A stretch of DNA of 64,000 nucleotides from Akkermansiaceae bacterium (GCA_903906515.1 CAIVKO010000044.1:1-64000); one strand, 5' to 3'. Shown: positions 1 through 9,144, counted from the stretch's first letter. Numbers and translations: made by a program. Notes: generated from the letters alone by a model not told the origin.

Positions 1-7
1 CCAGTTC

Positions 8-964
8 TTGCCGGATGTCCGCCGGAGTGCTTGGCTGTCCGCAGTGAGCGACCATCAGGAAAAACGATTGCTGAAAGGAGTTTCCCGCTCGTTTTATCTT
101 TCGCTGCGCCTGCTGCCCAAACCCATGCGCGAGGCCGCCGGTCTCGGATATTTGCTGGCACGCACCAGTGACACCTTGGCCGATACGGCCACCATTCCCA
201 CGGAATCCCGTTTGGCCTGCCTCGATGGATTCGCCCAGTCCGTCGCCAGTGACGCCCCGCTCGCGCGCTGGCCTGTTCAGGTTTTGAATGCCGTGGCGGA
301 TGCCAGCGAGCGACATTTGCTGGAATGCGCTGCGGATCTTATCGAGTGGCTGCGCCGCCTGCCCGAAGGCGAGGCGTCCTTAGTGCGGGAAGTCGTGAAA
401 ATCATCATTGGCGGCCAGCAGTTGGACTTACGCCGTTTCGCGGATGCGGAAAACGGTCGTATCACCGCCTTGCCTGATGACGCGGCTCTCGATGACTACA
501 CCTGGCGTGTCGCGGGATGCGTGGGTGCGTTCTGGACCAAACTCGGATTCCTCACCCTCGGCGGAAAGTTTTCAAGAACTCCCGAATCAGAACTGATAGA
601 TCTCGGTATCAACTATGGCAAAGGCTTGCAACTCGTGAACATCCTGCGGGATCTTCCGGCTGATCTCGCGAACGGTCGTTGTTACCTGCCGGTCCGTGAT
701 CCACACGATTCTGTAAGTTTGTTAGAGTTGCATCAACAATGGCTGGCACGCGCGGCTGAAAAGATCGACGCGGGATTCCAATATGCGAAAACCCTCCGCT
801 CCAGCAGGCTGCGATCTGCCAGCGTTCTGCCGGCGATGATCGCCCGGGAAACCCTGGCCCTCATGCGCAGCGCGGATTGGTCCACCTTGAATGCCCGTGT
901 CAAAGTATCACGATCGCAAGTCTATCTTGCGTTGCTGCGTGCGATGGTAGGCCGGGTCGGATAA
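8..964 (+). CDS. squalene/phytoene synthase family protein, probably 5'-partial
   Basis: Head-to-head prenyl transferase that joins two C15 or C20 isoprenoid diphosphates, feeding hopanoid/squalene or carotenoid synthesis. The family opening SRSFYLSLRLLP lies near residue 30. The first Asp-rich motif DTLAD is near residue 55 and the second region NILRDLPADLANGRCYLP near residue 210, so both metal-diphosphate sites are intact. The frame is open to the left edge and the tracked start is a TTG, so the true start may lie upstream of the window. The sequence alone does not separate squalene from phytoene synthase or from the HpnC/HpnD pair. The next gene follows on the same strand about 70 bp downstream. 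Confidence 0.88.
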   Translation: MPDVRRSAWLSAVSDHQEKRLLKGVSRSFYLSLRLLPKPMREAAGLGYLLARTSDTLADTATIPTESRLACLDGFAQSVASDAPLARWPVQVLNAVADASERHLLECAADLIEWLRRLPEGEASLVREVVKIIIGGQQLDLRRFADAENGRITALPDDAALDDYTWRVAGCVGAFWTKLGFLTLGGKFSRTPESELIDLGINYGKGLQLVNILRDLPADLANGRCYLPVRDPHDSVSLLELHQQWLARAAEKIDAGFQYAKTLRSSRLRSASVLPAMIARETLALMRSADWSTLNARVKVSRSQVYLALLRAMVGRVG

Positions 965-1033
965 GATGGGTGTGTCGTTTTTCCCATCACTTTCCGGTTT
1001 CCAAGCCTGCCGCGAGCCACTACGCTCCGCCTT

Positions 1034-2257
1034 ATGAAATGCATGTGTCTATGGATTGGGCTCGGATCGTTGGTATCGGCGGCCCCGGCGGCTCCGCCTG
1101 ATCCCGAGGATGCGGCGTATCCGGCGATCAAGCGGTTGATCGAGGTGATGGACACCGTGCGCAAGAGGCACCCGGATGTGGACCGCTTGGCGTATGACCG
1201 TCTGGTGAATCACGCGCTCGAAGGCATGTTGGCGAGTCTGGATCCGCATTCATCGTTCATCCATCCGGAAATGGCGGCGAGGATGCGCGACAATCCGGCG
1301 ATGAATCCGGAGGTGGTTTCGTTAGGGATGGTGTTCGGATTGCGCGACGACGGGGCTTATGTGTCATCGGTCATTCCGCAAGGTCCTGCGGCGGTGGTAG
1401 GTGTGTTGCCTGGGTCGGCATTGTTGGAAATCGATGGCCGCAAGATCGAAGGCGCGGATTTTTCCGATTGGATCGGAGCACTGCGGAAGCCTGCCGGTGT
1501 CGTGACCCGCTTGCGGCTCAAGTCGCCCGCATCACCGCGCCCGGAGGAGGTGGAGTTGACGCATCGCTGGGTCGAAGAACGTTCGGTGACGGAAACGAAG
1601 ATAGCGGATAAGGCGAAGGGGATCGGTTATGTGAGGTTGTCGACCTTCGGTTCCGGATGCGCCCGCGAGATGGAAGCCGCACTCGATGAGCTTGAGGACG
1701 GTGGTATGAAATCACTCGTTCTTGACCTGAGAGGCAATGGTGGCGGCGACCTCGGGGAAACCGTGAAAATCCTCGGTTTGTTCGTGCCGCCGGAGACCGT
1801 GGTGGTGACCACTCGCGGCCGCGATGAAGACGCTACTTCGGAAATGAAGACTCCGGCGCGGCAACGTAGAAAACGTTCATATCCCATGGTGGTCCTCATC
1901 GATCAAATGTCGGCATCCGCGTCGGAACTCACTGCCGGTGCGCTCCAGGATTTGAAGCGCGCCACGATTCTCGGCGAGATCAGTTATGGCAAAGGCTCGG
2001 TGCAGAACATCATCCCCATGGGCGGCGGCACCGCTTTGCGTCTAACCATCGCCACCTATCATACGCCCTCAGGTAGGACACCACACCATAAAGGCATCAC
2101 ACCGGATGTCCCGGTCACCCTTGGCGAGAAGGATCGGACACAGTTCCAAAACCGCTGCCGGATCGGCACACTCACTCCGGAGCAGCGCAAGGAAAACGAA
2201 GCATGGGACGATCCGGTGATGAAGGCGGCTATTGGGGAGTTGGAAAAAAGCCGGTGA
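1034..2257 (+). CDS. S41 family C-terminal processing peptidase with PDZ domain
   Basis: Periplasmic serine protease of the Prc/CtpA family, which trims or degrades exported proteins. A short hydrophobic N-terminus ending SAAPAAPP looks like a signal peptide. A PDZ domain covers roughly residues 95-145 (SLGMVFGLRDDGAYVSSV). The catalytic core holds the nucleophile in SASASELTAGALQD (near residue 296) and the general-base lysine in ISYGKGSVQ (near residue 319), the Ser-Lys dyad spacing of the family. At 407 residues the length is normal. It lies just downstream of the prenyl synthase but a functional link is not evident. Confidence 0.93.
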   Translation: MKCMCLWIGLGSLVSAAPAAPPDPEDAAYPAIKRLIEVMDTVRKRHPDVDRLAYDRLVNHALEGMLASLDPHSSFIHPEMAARMRDNPAMNPEVVSLGMVFGLRDDGAYVSSVIPQGPAAVVGVLPGSALLEIDGRKIEGADFSDWIGALRKPAGVVTRLRLKSPASPRPEEVELTHRWVEERSVTETKIADKAKGIGYVRLSTFGSGCAREMEAALDELEDGGMKSLVLDLRGNGGGDLGETVKILGLFVPPETVVVTTRGRDEDATSEMKTPARQRRKRSYPMVVLIDQMSASASELTAGALQDLKRATILGEISYGKGSVQNIIPMGGGTALRLTIATYHTPSGRTPHHKGITPDVPVTLGEKDRTQFQNRCRIGTLTPEQRKENEAWDDPVMKAAIGELEKSR

Positions 2258-2420
2258 GCGGGCTGTTCAAGGAGCGGCGTCAAAGGACAACTTGCGAAAT
2301 GCGGCGGGGCTGCCTGCGGCTGCTAAAGTCCGACGCTCATAGAGCGCCGCTACATTGCTCCCTCGGCGAGGACGCGTTACCTGATTCTTCCTATCCCGGT
2401 AATTATTTTTCTCAAAGGCC
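2258..2420. other. convergent intergenic region with inverted-repeat hairpin
   Basis: This gap lies between the convergent S41 peptidase and GH95 genes. It contains CGCTC-ATA-GAGCG at about 2335-2347 inside a longer GC-rich segment that can fold further. The hairpin is a plausible bidirectional terminator. The wording resembles short interspersed intergenic repeats that I associate with Verrucomicrobia, but only one copy is seen here, so that is a weak inference. Confidence 0.3.
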
Positions 2421-4775
2421 CTAGTCGATGTTGATCGGGTGTGACGATCCGGCGGTGGTTTTCAATTCCCATGACTTGTCGCCATAGACGACCTTGCAGG
2501 GCTGGCCAGCTTTGGAATGGATCACGGCTTTGGTGATGCGGCCGTTTTTCCATGTGATATCGACATCAAATCCACCGCGGGCGCAAATGCCGTAGACATT
2601 GCCATCCGGCCACGACTTCGGCAGTGCGGGCAGCAGGCGGATTTCACCGGTGTGGCTTTGCAACAGCATTTCACAATAACCGGCGACCGCACCCAGATTG
2701 CCGTCGATCTGGAATGGCGGATGGGAATCGAGCAAATTCGGATAGACACCGGCACCGGACGCACCGTAGATGACCTTTGTTTCGCGAACTACGGTTAGAA
2801 GGTTGCGCAGCATTTTATAGGCGTAGTCGCCATCCCACAGCCTGGCCCAGAAATTGATTTTCCAGGCGCGGCTCCAACCGGTGCTTTTCTCACCGCGGGC
2901 TTTCAATGAAACCTCTGCCGCCTTCGCCAGATCGGGCGTGCCGGCCTTGGTGATTTGGCGACCCGGATAGAGTGCGAAGAGATGCGAAATGTGGCGGTGA
3001 TCATCCTTGGGATCGTCCTTGTCCTCTTCCCATTCCTGCAATTGTCCCCAGCGGCCGATCTTCGGCTTGAGCAGCTTGTCGCGCAGGCCGGCGATGTGAT
3101 CGCGGAATTCCTTATCGTCGCCCAGCGCGTCGGCCGCATCGATGGTATTGGTGAAGAGATCGTAGATGATTTCCTGATCGTAAGTGACGCCCTCTTCGGC
3201 AGGTCCATGCTCGGGCGACCATCCATCCGGTGTTACCAACGTGCCGTCGGGTCGGTGTTTCAGTCGGTCATCCCAGAATTGGCAGATCTCCTTGAGCACC
3301 GGATAGGCGGTTTGGCGTAGGTAGCGGATGTCACGGCTGAAGGCGAAGTGTTCCCACAGGTGCTGCGCATACCACGCGCTGCCGGGCGGGTTCCACTTCC
3401 AGAACGAAATACCGCAGGCGTTGTTCATCGTCTGGACGGTCCAGCCGCGGACATTGCCGTATTGTTTGCGCGTGTTGACCGCGCTGACCTCGCGGATGCT
3501 GTGGACGTAATCGATGAATGGCTCGTGGCACTCCGCGAGGTTGGCCACTTCGGCGGGCCAGTAGTTCATCTCGATGTTGATGTTGGAATGGTAGTCGCCG
3601 GCCCAGGCGGGCTGGTTGCTGTCGTTCCAAACTCCCTGCAGGTTCGCGGGCAAGGAACCCGGGCGCGAACAACTGATCAGCAGGTAACGGCCGAACTGGC
3701 AGAACAAGGCTTCAAGTTCGGGGTCGCTGGTCTGCTTTTCATTGTAGTCTTCGAGACGCGCCAGCGTGGTCTTGGCACGTAACTCAGGAGCGGTAGTTCC
3801 GAGGTCGATGGAAAAGCGACGGAAGATCGACTGGTAATTTTTCACATGCCGATCTAACAAATCGCCGAAGTCCCGCTTGCCTGCGGCATCCACCCTGCGT
3901 GTAACTGCCGCGTGAGGGTGCTCGCCAAGCCACTCTTTAGTGTGGTCCTGTAGGAAGTTGGTGCCTGCACCGAGAATGAGGGTTATGCGGTCGCATTTCT
4001 CGAATGCCAGATTGGCGGCAGGTACTGCGATTTTCCAGGGGTTTTCGGCGGTTGTTGTGGTGTCACCGACCGCGAGCGTACCCTTCTCATGCAACACGAG
4101 AAGTTGGGCTTCATATTCAAATCCGTTCTCCAGTTTGCCCACGGAGACGAGCATGTTGTCCTTGGCCTCGATCTTTGCCTGATGCATGTCCGCAAGCTGG
4201 ATGCGGCCGCTGCAGGTGCCGGGGCGGTCCGTTGTCAACTCGATGACGATCACTCCGTCGGGATGACTGGCGAAGGCTGTGCGTTGGTATCGCACGCCGT
4301 CAAACTCATAACTTACCCGGTGCACGGCACGGTCGATGTCCAATTCATGCCGATAGTCGGTCACCTTGGAAAAATCATGTCCGAGATGAAGCAGGATGTC
4401 GCCGAACGCCTGATAGGAGCCCATGTTCCGCTCTTCCTTATCTCCGACACCCAGCGGTGGTCTGTCACCGGCCACTCGCTCGCCGGTCCAAAGGCTGATC
4501 TCGTTGAACTGGATCCGCTCGACCTCGGTGCCGCCGAAGAGCATTGCTCCCATCGGCCCGTTGCCGATGGGTAGGGCCTCGGTCATCCATGCTTTCGCAG
4601 GACGGTCATACCAGAGGCAGCAAGTCTTTGACGGATCTGCGTGGGAGAGGGGATCTCCTGTTGTGGCACCCATGCCCGCCATGGGCTTCAAGCCTATGGC
4701 TGCCGTTGCGAGAGAAGCAGACTGCAAAAAGGACCGTCTTGAAATGTCATTGATGTGTGTGAATTTCGGTGTCAT
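2421..4775 (-). CDS. glycoside hydrolase family 95 protein (alpha-L-fucosidase type), Tat-exported
   Basis: Predicted inverting alpha-fucosidase (some GH95 members act on alpha-galactosides) of 784 residues. A twin-arginine signal (SRRSFLQSASLATA) is near residue 13, so the enzyme is exported folded. The GH95 N-terminal block TEALPIGNGPMGAMLFGG is followed by catalytic-region motifs: NINIEMNYWPAE near residue 395 (substrate-binding Asn pair), a Glu-rich block EHGPAEEGVTYDQEI near residue 525 (general acid) and FQIDGNLGAV near residue 690 (base-assisting Asp). Length and motif order match the family. It is transcribed alone; the upstream region holds a TTTATGA-CAA-TCATAAA dyad. The likely role is fucosylated glycan or fucoidan breakdown. 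Confidence 0.93.
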   Translation of the reverse strand: MTPKFTHINDISRRSFLQSASLATAAIGLKPMAGMGATTGDPLSHADPSKTCCLWYDRPAKAWMTEALPIGNGPMGAMLFGGTEVERIQFNEISLWTGERVAGDRPPLGVGDKEERNMGSYQAFGDILLHLGHDFSKVTDYRHELDIDRAVHRVSYEFDGVRYQRTAFASHPDGVIVIELTTDRPGTCSGRIQLADMHQAKIEAKDNMLVSVGKLENGFEYEAQLLVLHEKGTLAVGDTTTTAENPWKIAVPAANLAFEKCDRITLILGAGTNFLQDHTKEWLGEHPHAAVTRRVDAAGKRDFGDLLDRHVKNYQSIFRRFSIDLGTTAPELRAKTTLARLEDYNEKQTSDPELEALFCQFGRYLLISCSRPGSLPANLQGVWNDSNQPAWAGDYHSNINIEMNYWPAEVANLAECHEPFIDYVHSIREVSAVNTRKQYGNVRGWTVQTMNNACGISFWKWNPPGSAWYAQHLWEHFAFSRDIRYLRQTAYPVLKEICQFWDDRLKHRPDGTLVTPDGWSPEHGPAEEGVTYDQEIIYDLFTNTIDAADALGDDKEFRDHIAGLRDKLLKPKIGRWGQLQEWEEDKDDPKDDHRHISHLFALYPGRQITKAGTPDLAKAAEVSLKARGEKSTGWSRAWKINFWARLWDGDYAYKMLRNLLTVVRETKVIYGASGAGVYPNLLDSHPPFQIDGNLGAVAGYCEMLLQSHTGEIRLLPALPKSWPDGNVYGICARGGFDVDITWKNGRITKAVIHSKAGQPCKVVYGDKSWELKTTAGSSHPINID

Positions 4776-4805
4776 CGGAATGCGAAAACTTGGTTTTTAC
4801 ACAGA

Positions 4806-4822
4806 TTTATGACAATCATAAA
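4806..4822 (-). promoter_or_regulatory. candidate operator upstream of the GH95 gene
   Basis: A perfect dyad TTTATGA-CAA-TCATAAA sits about 31 bp upstream of the GH95 start codon in an AT-rich stretch. A further half site TCATAAA lies at about 4882-4888. Position and symmetry suggest a repressor or activator site for the hydrolase gene; the regulator is unknown. Confidence 0.3.
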
Positions 4823-4937
4823 ATTACGGGGTGGCTTTTTGCGGTTGGTTTTTTGTGGCTTGCACACTCTGCGATCGGATGTCATAAATCACGGGCTGCC
4901 AAATGATCAGGCGCTGAGCATCCAACCCCATACACCG

Positions 4938-5036
4938 ATGAAAACAAAAGACGCAAAAAAAGAGAATAAGAAGAAGCCTTCCAAAACTCCCAAGGAGAAG
5001 AAACTCGCGAAAAAGGAAAAGAAAAACAGCAAGTAA
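4938..5036 (+). CDS. 32-residue lysine-rich mini-protein
   Basis: A short ORF starting ATGAAAACAAAAGACGC encodes 32 residues, 16 of them lysine (MKTKDAKKENKKKPSKTP...). The track lists it as the end of a longer 93-residue ORF, but the upstream part looks random and the highly charged part starts exactly at this ATG. Such peptides are intrinsically disordered and strongly basic. A nucleic-acid or ribosome-associated role is possible but unproven. No clear Shine-Dalgarno is visible. It is convergent with, and one base from, the next minus-strand gene. Confidence 0.5.
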   Translation: MKTKDAKKENKKKPSKTPKEKKLAKKEKKNSK

Positions 5037-5037
5037 T

Positions 5038-5364
5038 CTAACATTTATCTTTCCCGAATTCGCGGATGCGTTTGAGAAACCCGTGCTCGCTGGGTTCATC
5101 TTTCGGGGCGTCCTCATAACGGGACTTGTAATAATGGGCGACGAGGTCATCGAAGTGATCGTCGCAGAATTGGGAATATTTGAGGTGTCGGTGAAAATCC
5201 ATCAAGGTCTGTCCTTCCAATCGGTGATGGCCATGGGTTTCGCACATGCGGAGAAACTCGAGGAAATATTCGGGCTGTTTGTCGCGCTCGGCCCTCACGC
5301 GGGAGGCCTTTTTCGGCGCCCATTGCCACGGAATGTGTCGCTTACGGAGAATAAAGCTCATCAT
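5038..5364 (-). CDS. small protein resembling a DUF4129-type C-terminal domain
   Basis: The track ORF (165 aa) overlaps the end of the upstream oxidoreductase. The plausible start is one of two ATGs at 5364/5361, giving about 108 residues (MMSFILRKRHIPWQW...). The sequence YFLEFLRMCETHGHHRLEGQTLMDFHRHLK...FDDLVAHYYKSRYE resembles the helical domain that usually ends membrane-bound transglutaminase-like proteins (DUF4129 type). Here it stands alone, without the transglutaminase part and with at most a short hydrophobic lead. It could be a genuine small paralogue or a remnant. The preceding frame (AIPGLGLLGSMM) is hydrophobic, so a non-ATG start slightly upstream is possible. Confidence 0.5.
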   Translation of the reverse strand: MMSFILRKRHIPWQWAPKKASRVRAERDKQPEYFLEFLRMCETHGHHRLEGQTLMDFHRHLKYSQFCDDHFDDLVAHYYKSRYEDAPKDEPSEHGFLKRIREFGKDKC

Positions 5365-5422
5365 CGAACCTAACAATCCAAGACCCGGAATGGCCGACCG
5401 GCAACACCATGCGTTAGGGGCA

Positions 5423-6907
5423 TCAGCCGATTTCAGGCACCTCGTATCCTTTGCGGAAGTTCGGCACATTGAACGCTTTGATGGCATCCGAACCTGAAAC
5501 AAGGCCGGTTTTAGGGTTGATCGAGACCTTGCCACCCACTGAACAAGTCACCTTGGCAAAGTCGATATTCCAGTCGTGGAGTTGCTTGTGCTGGCGTGCG
5601 ATCACATCGGCAAATATCTCGGTTTGTGGTATGGCGGATGGGATTTTCGCGAGCGGAATCTGCTCGCCTGTGCGCAGCGAGATGTTGGCATAGTGTGCCA
5701 GCGCGGCTGATTTGTGAGCCGATGAAATCGGTGCGGTGAGATCCTGGCTACGCCTTGAGCGAACCGCGTCGATGAAGTTTTGCATGTGATGTCCACCCGC
5801 ATCGCCGGGAAACTTGGCCACCTTCGTCACGCCATCAGGCCCGAGGACATAGCCGCCGCCGCGACCGCCGCGGAACTCGCCTTTTTCACCCGTAACGATA
5901 ATGGCTACACGGATGCCCTTATAGACCGCATCGACGTTGCGCGTTGGCGTCATCCACATGTTGTTGACCTCGAAAGTACACGGAATGCCATTGAGTGAAA
6001 ACGCAGCGGTCTGCATGTTCGCGGTGTTTCCTCCATCATCCCAACCGAAACGACCCCCAAAACTGTACATCTCGGATGGCAGTTCGGGATCTCCGGAAAA
6101 CCAGGCCAAGAGATCGAGTTCGTGCGGACCTTGGTTGCCAATGTCACCATTGCCGGTGTTGTAGTCCCAGTGCCAGTCGTAGTGCAAATGCGGACGGTAG
6201 ATCGGTTTGTCCTGCGCCGGGCCAAGCCACAGGTCATAATCCAATGTGGCCGGTGGCGTGATCGGTTTATCGACTTTACCAATGGACGAACGATTGCGGA
6301 AGCATGTGCCATACATCGCCGTAATCTTGCCGATGTTGCCTTCCTTGATGTATTGCAAGGCAGGGATCAATCCGGTGTCGGAGCGGTTCTGAGTGCCGGC
6401 TTGAACAATACGACCGTAGCGCTGGACCGCGGCTGCCATTTGCCGACCTGACCATGCGTCGCCGGAGACCGGTTTTTCCACATAGACATCCTTGCCGGCC
6501 TGGCAGGCGTGGATCATGTGCAGGGCGTGCCAGAAGTTCGGGCTGGCAATGATCACCGCATCGATATCCTTGCGCTCCAGCAACTTGCGGTAATCCCGAA
6601 TCTGATCGACCGTGCCACCCAGCTTTTTCGCCATCCTGGCCATGTGGTCGGTGTCGGGATCACACACTGCCACTATCCTGGCGTTTTTCGTGTGCTGCAG
6701 TTGCATTGACAGGCTGGTGCCGCGTTCACCGCATCCGATCAAACCGACCCGCACCTGCTCGTTGGCTCCCATCACATCTTGAGCCCGCAATACGGCCGCT
6801 GATGCCACAAAACCGCCGACCGTCTGCAAAAAACGGCGACGGTTCACCAATCGGAAGGAGGAATTTTCCATGCTGCGGTTACACATAGTCGACTGAATAT
6901 CTTTCAT
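5423..6907 (-). CDS. Gfo/Idh/MocA family oxidoreductase, Tat-exported
   Basis: NAD(P)-dependent sugar or inositol dehydrogenase-type protein of up to 494 residues. A Tat signal (NRRRFLQTVGGFVASAAVL) lies near residues 22-40. The Rossmann motif VGLIGCGERGTS follows near residue 54, and the family motif VEKPVSGD occurs near residue 143. The C-terminal half has GDIGNQGPHELDLLAWF, typical of secreted members abundant in Verrucomicrobia and Planctomycetes. The start could also be the internal ATG at MENSSFRL, closer to the Tat motif. The substrate is unknown; proximity to GH95 fits carbohydrate processing, but the genes are not in one operon. Confidence 0.9.
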   Translation of the reverse strand: MKDIQSTMCNRSMENSSFRLVNRRRFLQTVGGFVASAAVLRAQDVMGANEQVRVGLIGCGERGTSLSMQLQHTKNARIVAVCDPDTDHMARMAKKLGGTVDQIRDYRKLLERKDIDAVIIASPNFWHALHMIHACQAGKDVYVEKPVSGDAWSGRQMAAAVQRYGRIVQAGTQNRSDTGLIPALQYIKEGNIGKITAMYGTCFRNRSSIGKVDKPITPPATLDYDLWLGPAQDKPIYRPHLHYDWHWDYNTGNGDIGNQGPHELDLLAWFSGDPELPSEMYSFGGRFGWDDGGNTANMQTAAFSLNGIPCTFEVNNMWMTPTRNVDAVYKGIRVAIIVTGEKGEFRGGRGGGYVLGPDGVTKVAKFPGDAGGHHMQNFIDAVRSRRSQDLTAPISSAHKSAALAHYANISLRTGEQIPLAKIPSAIPQTEIFADVIARQHKQLHDWNIDFAKVTCSVGGKVSINPKTGLVSGSDAIKAFNVPNFRKGYEVPEIG

Positions 6908-6948
6908 GATGAGGTGGTGGGGAAGGAGGCGAAGGGTTGGTGAACAAG

Positions 6949-7112
6949 GGCAGGGATCGTCATCTCCGAGCGGTCCGCTTAGGCAGGGACCGACCTCCGG
7001 GCGGTCCTGCGAATGGAAGACGAATGATTGAACATGTTCGGATTTTCAAGCTTTCCATGTGCGAATACATTCTCATCTCATTCTCTGGACCGCTCGGAGA
7101 TCGGTCCCTGCC
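6949..7112. repeat. inverted-repeat element, copy A (two left arms, one right arm)
   Basis: Left arms lie at 6949-6976 (GGCAGGGATCGTCATCTCCG...) and 6982-7007 (GGCAGGGACCGACCTCCGGG CGGTCC). A right arm at 7087-7112 is the near-perfect reverse complement (GGACCGCTCGGAGATCGGTC CCTGCC). The interior is about 79 bp. The last base of the right arm is the third base of the folK stop codon. Related copies occur at 26242-26320 and 55398-55574. It can form a long hairpin and may terminate transcription; it resembles a MITE or REP-type mobile palindrome, with no transposase nearby. Confidence 0.75.
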
Positions 7113-7615
7113 TACTTTTCCGTTAGCCGAACCAGCGGCGGTTCGTCGGAGCGGAGGTTTTTCAGCAGGTCGGCTATATCATGGGTCTGGCCGGGCAGGA
7201 TCAGTTCCGGGCGGATGTCGGCCAGCGGTTGCAGGACGAAGCGCCTCTCGCCAATGCGCGGGTGCGGCAGTGTCAGGGAGTCGTTGCCGATCGTTTCATC
7301 GCCGAGGTAGAGGAGGTCGATGTCGATCACGCGCGGTGCGTTGCGTTCGGCGGATGGTGCGCGGCCCAGTTTTTGTTCAATGGTGCGGGTGGTCTCTAAC
7401 AATTCCATCGCGGTGCCGGTGAAATCGATTTCGATGACGGTGTTGAGAAATTCGGGAGAGCCCGGCGGACAGAGCAGAGGTTCGGTCTGATAGACTGGGG
7501 CGGTGATGATCGGTTCACCGGCGTTGGCGATTTCACGCAGGCAGGCGCAGGCGGCCCGCAGGTTGGCGAGGCGGTCGCCGAGATTCGATCCTAGTGCGAT
7601 TCCGGCGCGGGACAT
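7112..7615 (-). CDS. folK: 2-amino-4-hydroxy-6-hydroxymethyldihydropteridine diphosphokinase
   Basis: HPPK transfers pyrophosphate from ATP to the pterin in folate synthesis. The 167-residue protein opens with GIALGSNLGDRLANL and has the pterin/ATP site block APSAERNAPRVIDIDLLYLGDE followed by LTLPHPRIGERRFVLQPLADI. Length and motif order are canonical. The stop codon touches the right arm of repeat copy A. The upstream protease gene starts on the same strand, with its stop 3 bp before this start, so co-transcription is likely. Confidence 0.95.
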   Translation of the reverse strand: MSRAGIALGSNLGDRLANLRAACACLREIANAGEPIITAPVYQTEPLLCPPGSPEFLNTVIEIDFTGTAMELLETTRTIEQKLGRAPSAERNAPRVIDIDLLYLGDETIGNDSLTLPHPRIGERRFVLQPLADIRPELILPGQTHDIADLLKNLRSDEPPLVRLTEK

Positions 7616-7618
7616 GGA

Positions 7619-9070
7619 TTACTCGGTTAGGTTTTTGAGGCTGGGAATGCCGCAGTTTTTGGCGACTCGTTGGTTCGCTCCAGCCACACCGGCGGATGGG
7701 ATGATCAGCGGGCGGTTGGCACCGAACAACTCGATCACGAAAAATTTCGGGGCCTCTTTGGGATGCAACAACTCATAGGCTTGTTTGAGGTCGGTCACCT
7801 CGACGCCGTTGATTTTCTCCACCGCGAAGCCGGTGAAATCCGTGAGTTGGCTGGTGATGGGGTCGCTTTCGACACGGGTGAGGATCACGATATCGCCGTA
7901 TTTCTTGAAGAGCCCCTTGGGCACGTAGTCGGAGTAAAGACGACGCACATTGATATCGGTGAACTTGGAGGCGGCGAAGAGATTGGTGTCCAGGGGTTGG
8001 AAAACAAGACCTGCAAACACCATGTAGCGCGGTTTTTTCTCATATTGGATCGCATACATCCGCGACCAATGAAGCGGCTTGAGTTCGATCTCCACATCCA
8101 TTTCCTTGCCGTCGCGGATCAGACGTACAGCGACCTTGTCTCCGACGAATTTGCGTTCGACGATCTCGTTGAGGTTCACATTTTCACCATCGATCGTGAT
8201 CATGCCTGCGCTATCGACCGGAAGATGGTCCAAGGCGGTGATGACATCGCCCGGTTTGAGATGGCCGTCGCTGGCACTGGTAGGAACCACGTTGGTGATG
8301 AGCACGCCCACTCCATCATCCTTCAGACCCAATGCGGTGCGCATGGCCGGATTGTGGAGGGGGAAATCGGACACGCCGAGATCGGTGTATTGGTTGTAAA
8401 TGCCGTCCTCGATGTCCTTGAGAAACCTTTGGATTACAGGAGTGGGGATGATGTAGCCGGTGTTGTCTGCTTGCCGGAGCCCTTGAAATGCGACGCCCAC
8501 CACCTTGCCGTCCTGGATGACCGGGCCTCCCGAATTTCCAGGGTTGATCGCGGCATCGATTTGCACCGCCAGATGCGAATCCGCGCGCGAGTGCGAGTAG
8601 GGTTGGAAGTCGATGCGCGAGACTACGCCGCGGGTCACCGAGAGTCGGTCTCCGCCGATCGGATAGCCGATCACGCGCACTTGGGATTCCAAACTCGGGA
8701 CTTTTCCGAATTCGAACGTGGGAAACGACTCGAAGTTTTTGAAATCTTCCACCGAGAGCAGCGCCAGATCACAATCGTGGGCGATGTAATCGACCTTGGC
8801 TGGATACTTCACCGGGCTGCCATACACCGTGATCAATACACGACGTCCGTTGGAAACGACGTGGGCGTTGGTGAGGATCTTGTTTTTTCCGATAATGAAG
8901 CCGGTGCCGATGCCACCGCTGAAGCGTCCGGAGTTCCACGGCGTTTCATAGTCCGGGACCTGTGTGGCCACCTCGACCCGTAATACCGAGCGATAGACAT
9001 CCGAGGGTGCGGGTTCGGCGAAAAGTGCCGGAGCAAGGGCAAGCAGGACGGGGAAAAGGAGGTGTTGCAT
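7619..9070 (-). CDS. Deg-like trypsin-family serine protease with PDZ-like domains, exported
   Basis: The ORF track starts at 9163, but the ATG at 9070 begins a clear signal peptide (MQHLLFPVLLALAPALFAEP) and removes overlap with the divergent gene, so it is preferred (483 aa). The chymotrypsin-fold triad is visible: His in LTNAHVV (near 67), Asp in HDCDLALL (near 98), Ser in NPGNSGGPV (near 178). A PDZ-like segment follows (GVGVLITNVVPTSASDGHLKPGDVI), with a second, more diverged region near the C-terminus. The architecture resembles the plant-type Deg proteases more than classical DegP. Likely a periplasmic quality-control protease. Confidence 0.9.
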   Translation of the reverse strand: MQHLLFPVLLALAPALFAEPAPSDVYRSVLRVEVATQVPDYETPWNSGRFSGGIGTGFIIGKNKILTNAHVVSNGRRVLITVYGSPVKYPAKVDYIAHDCDLALLSVEDFKNFESFPTFEFGKVPSLESQVRVIGYPIGGDRLSVTRGVVSRIDFQPYSHSRADSHLAVQIDAAINPGNSGGPVIQDGKVVGVAFQGLRQADNTGYIIPTPVIQRFLKDIEDGIYNQYTDLGVSDFPLHNPAMRTALGLKDDGVGVLITNVVPTSASDGHLKPGDVITALDHLPVDSAGMITIDGENVNLNEIVERKFVGDKVAVRLIRDGKEMDVEIELKPLHWSRMYAIQYEKKPRYMVFAGLVFQPLDTNLFAASKFTDINVRRLYSDYVPKGLFKKYGDIVILTRVESDPITSQLTDFTGFAVEKINGVEVTDLKQAYELLHPKEAPKFFVIELFGANRPLIIPSAGVAGANQRVAKNCGIPSLKNLTE

Positions 9071-9144
9071 GGTAACCGACGAATCTCTATGGGAATGCGA
9101 GGACACCGGCAAACGAAATCTCGGGGCTGCAATCAAACATCCGT

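Noticed and set aside
6949-7112. CRISPR-like array
   Set aside because: Repeats are inverted, only two are direct, and spacers are not regular; it fits a palindromic element.
7670-8983. 437-aa plus-strand ORF
   Set aside because: Lies antisense to the Deg-like protease, with composition typical of a reverse shadow of a GC-rich gene.
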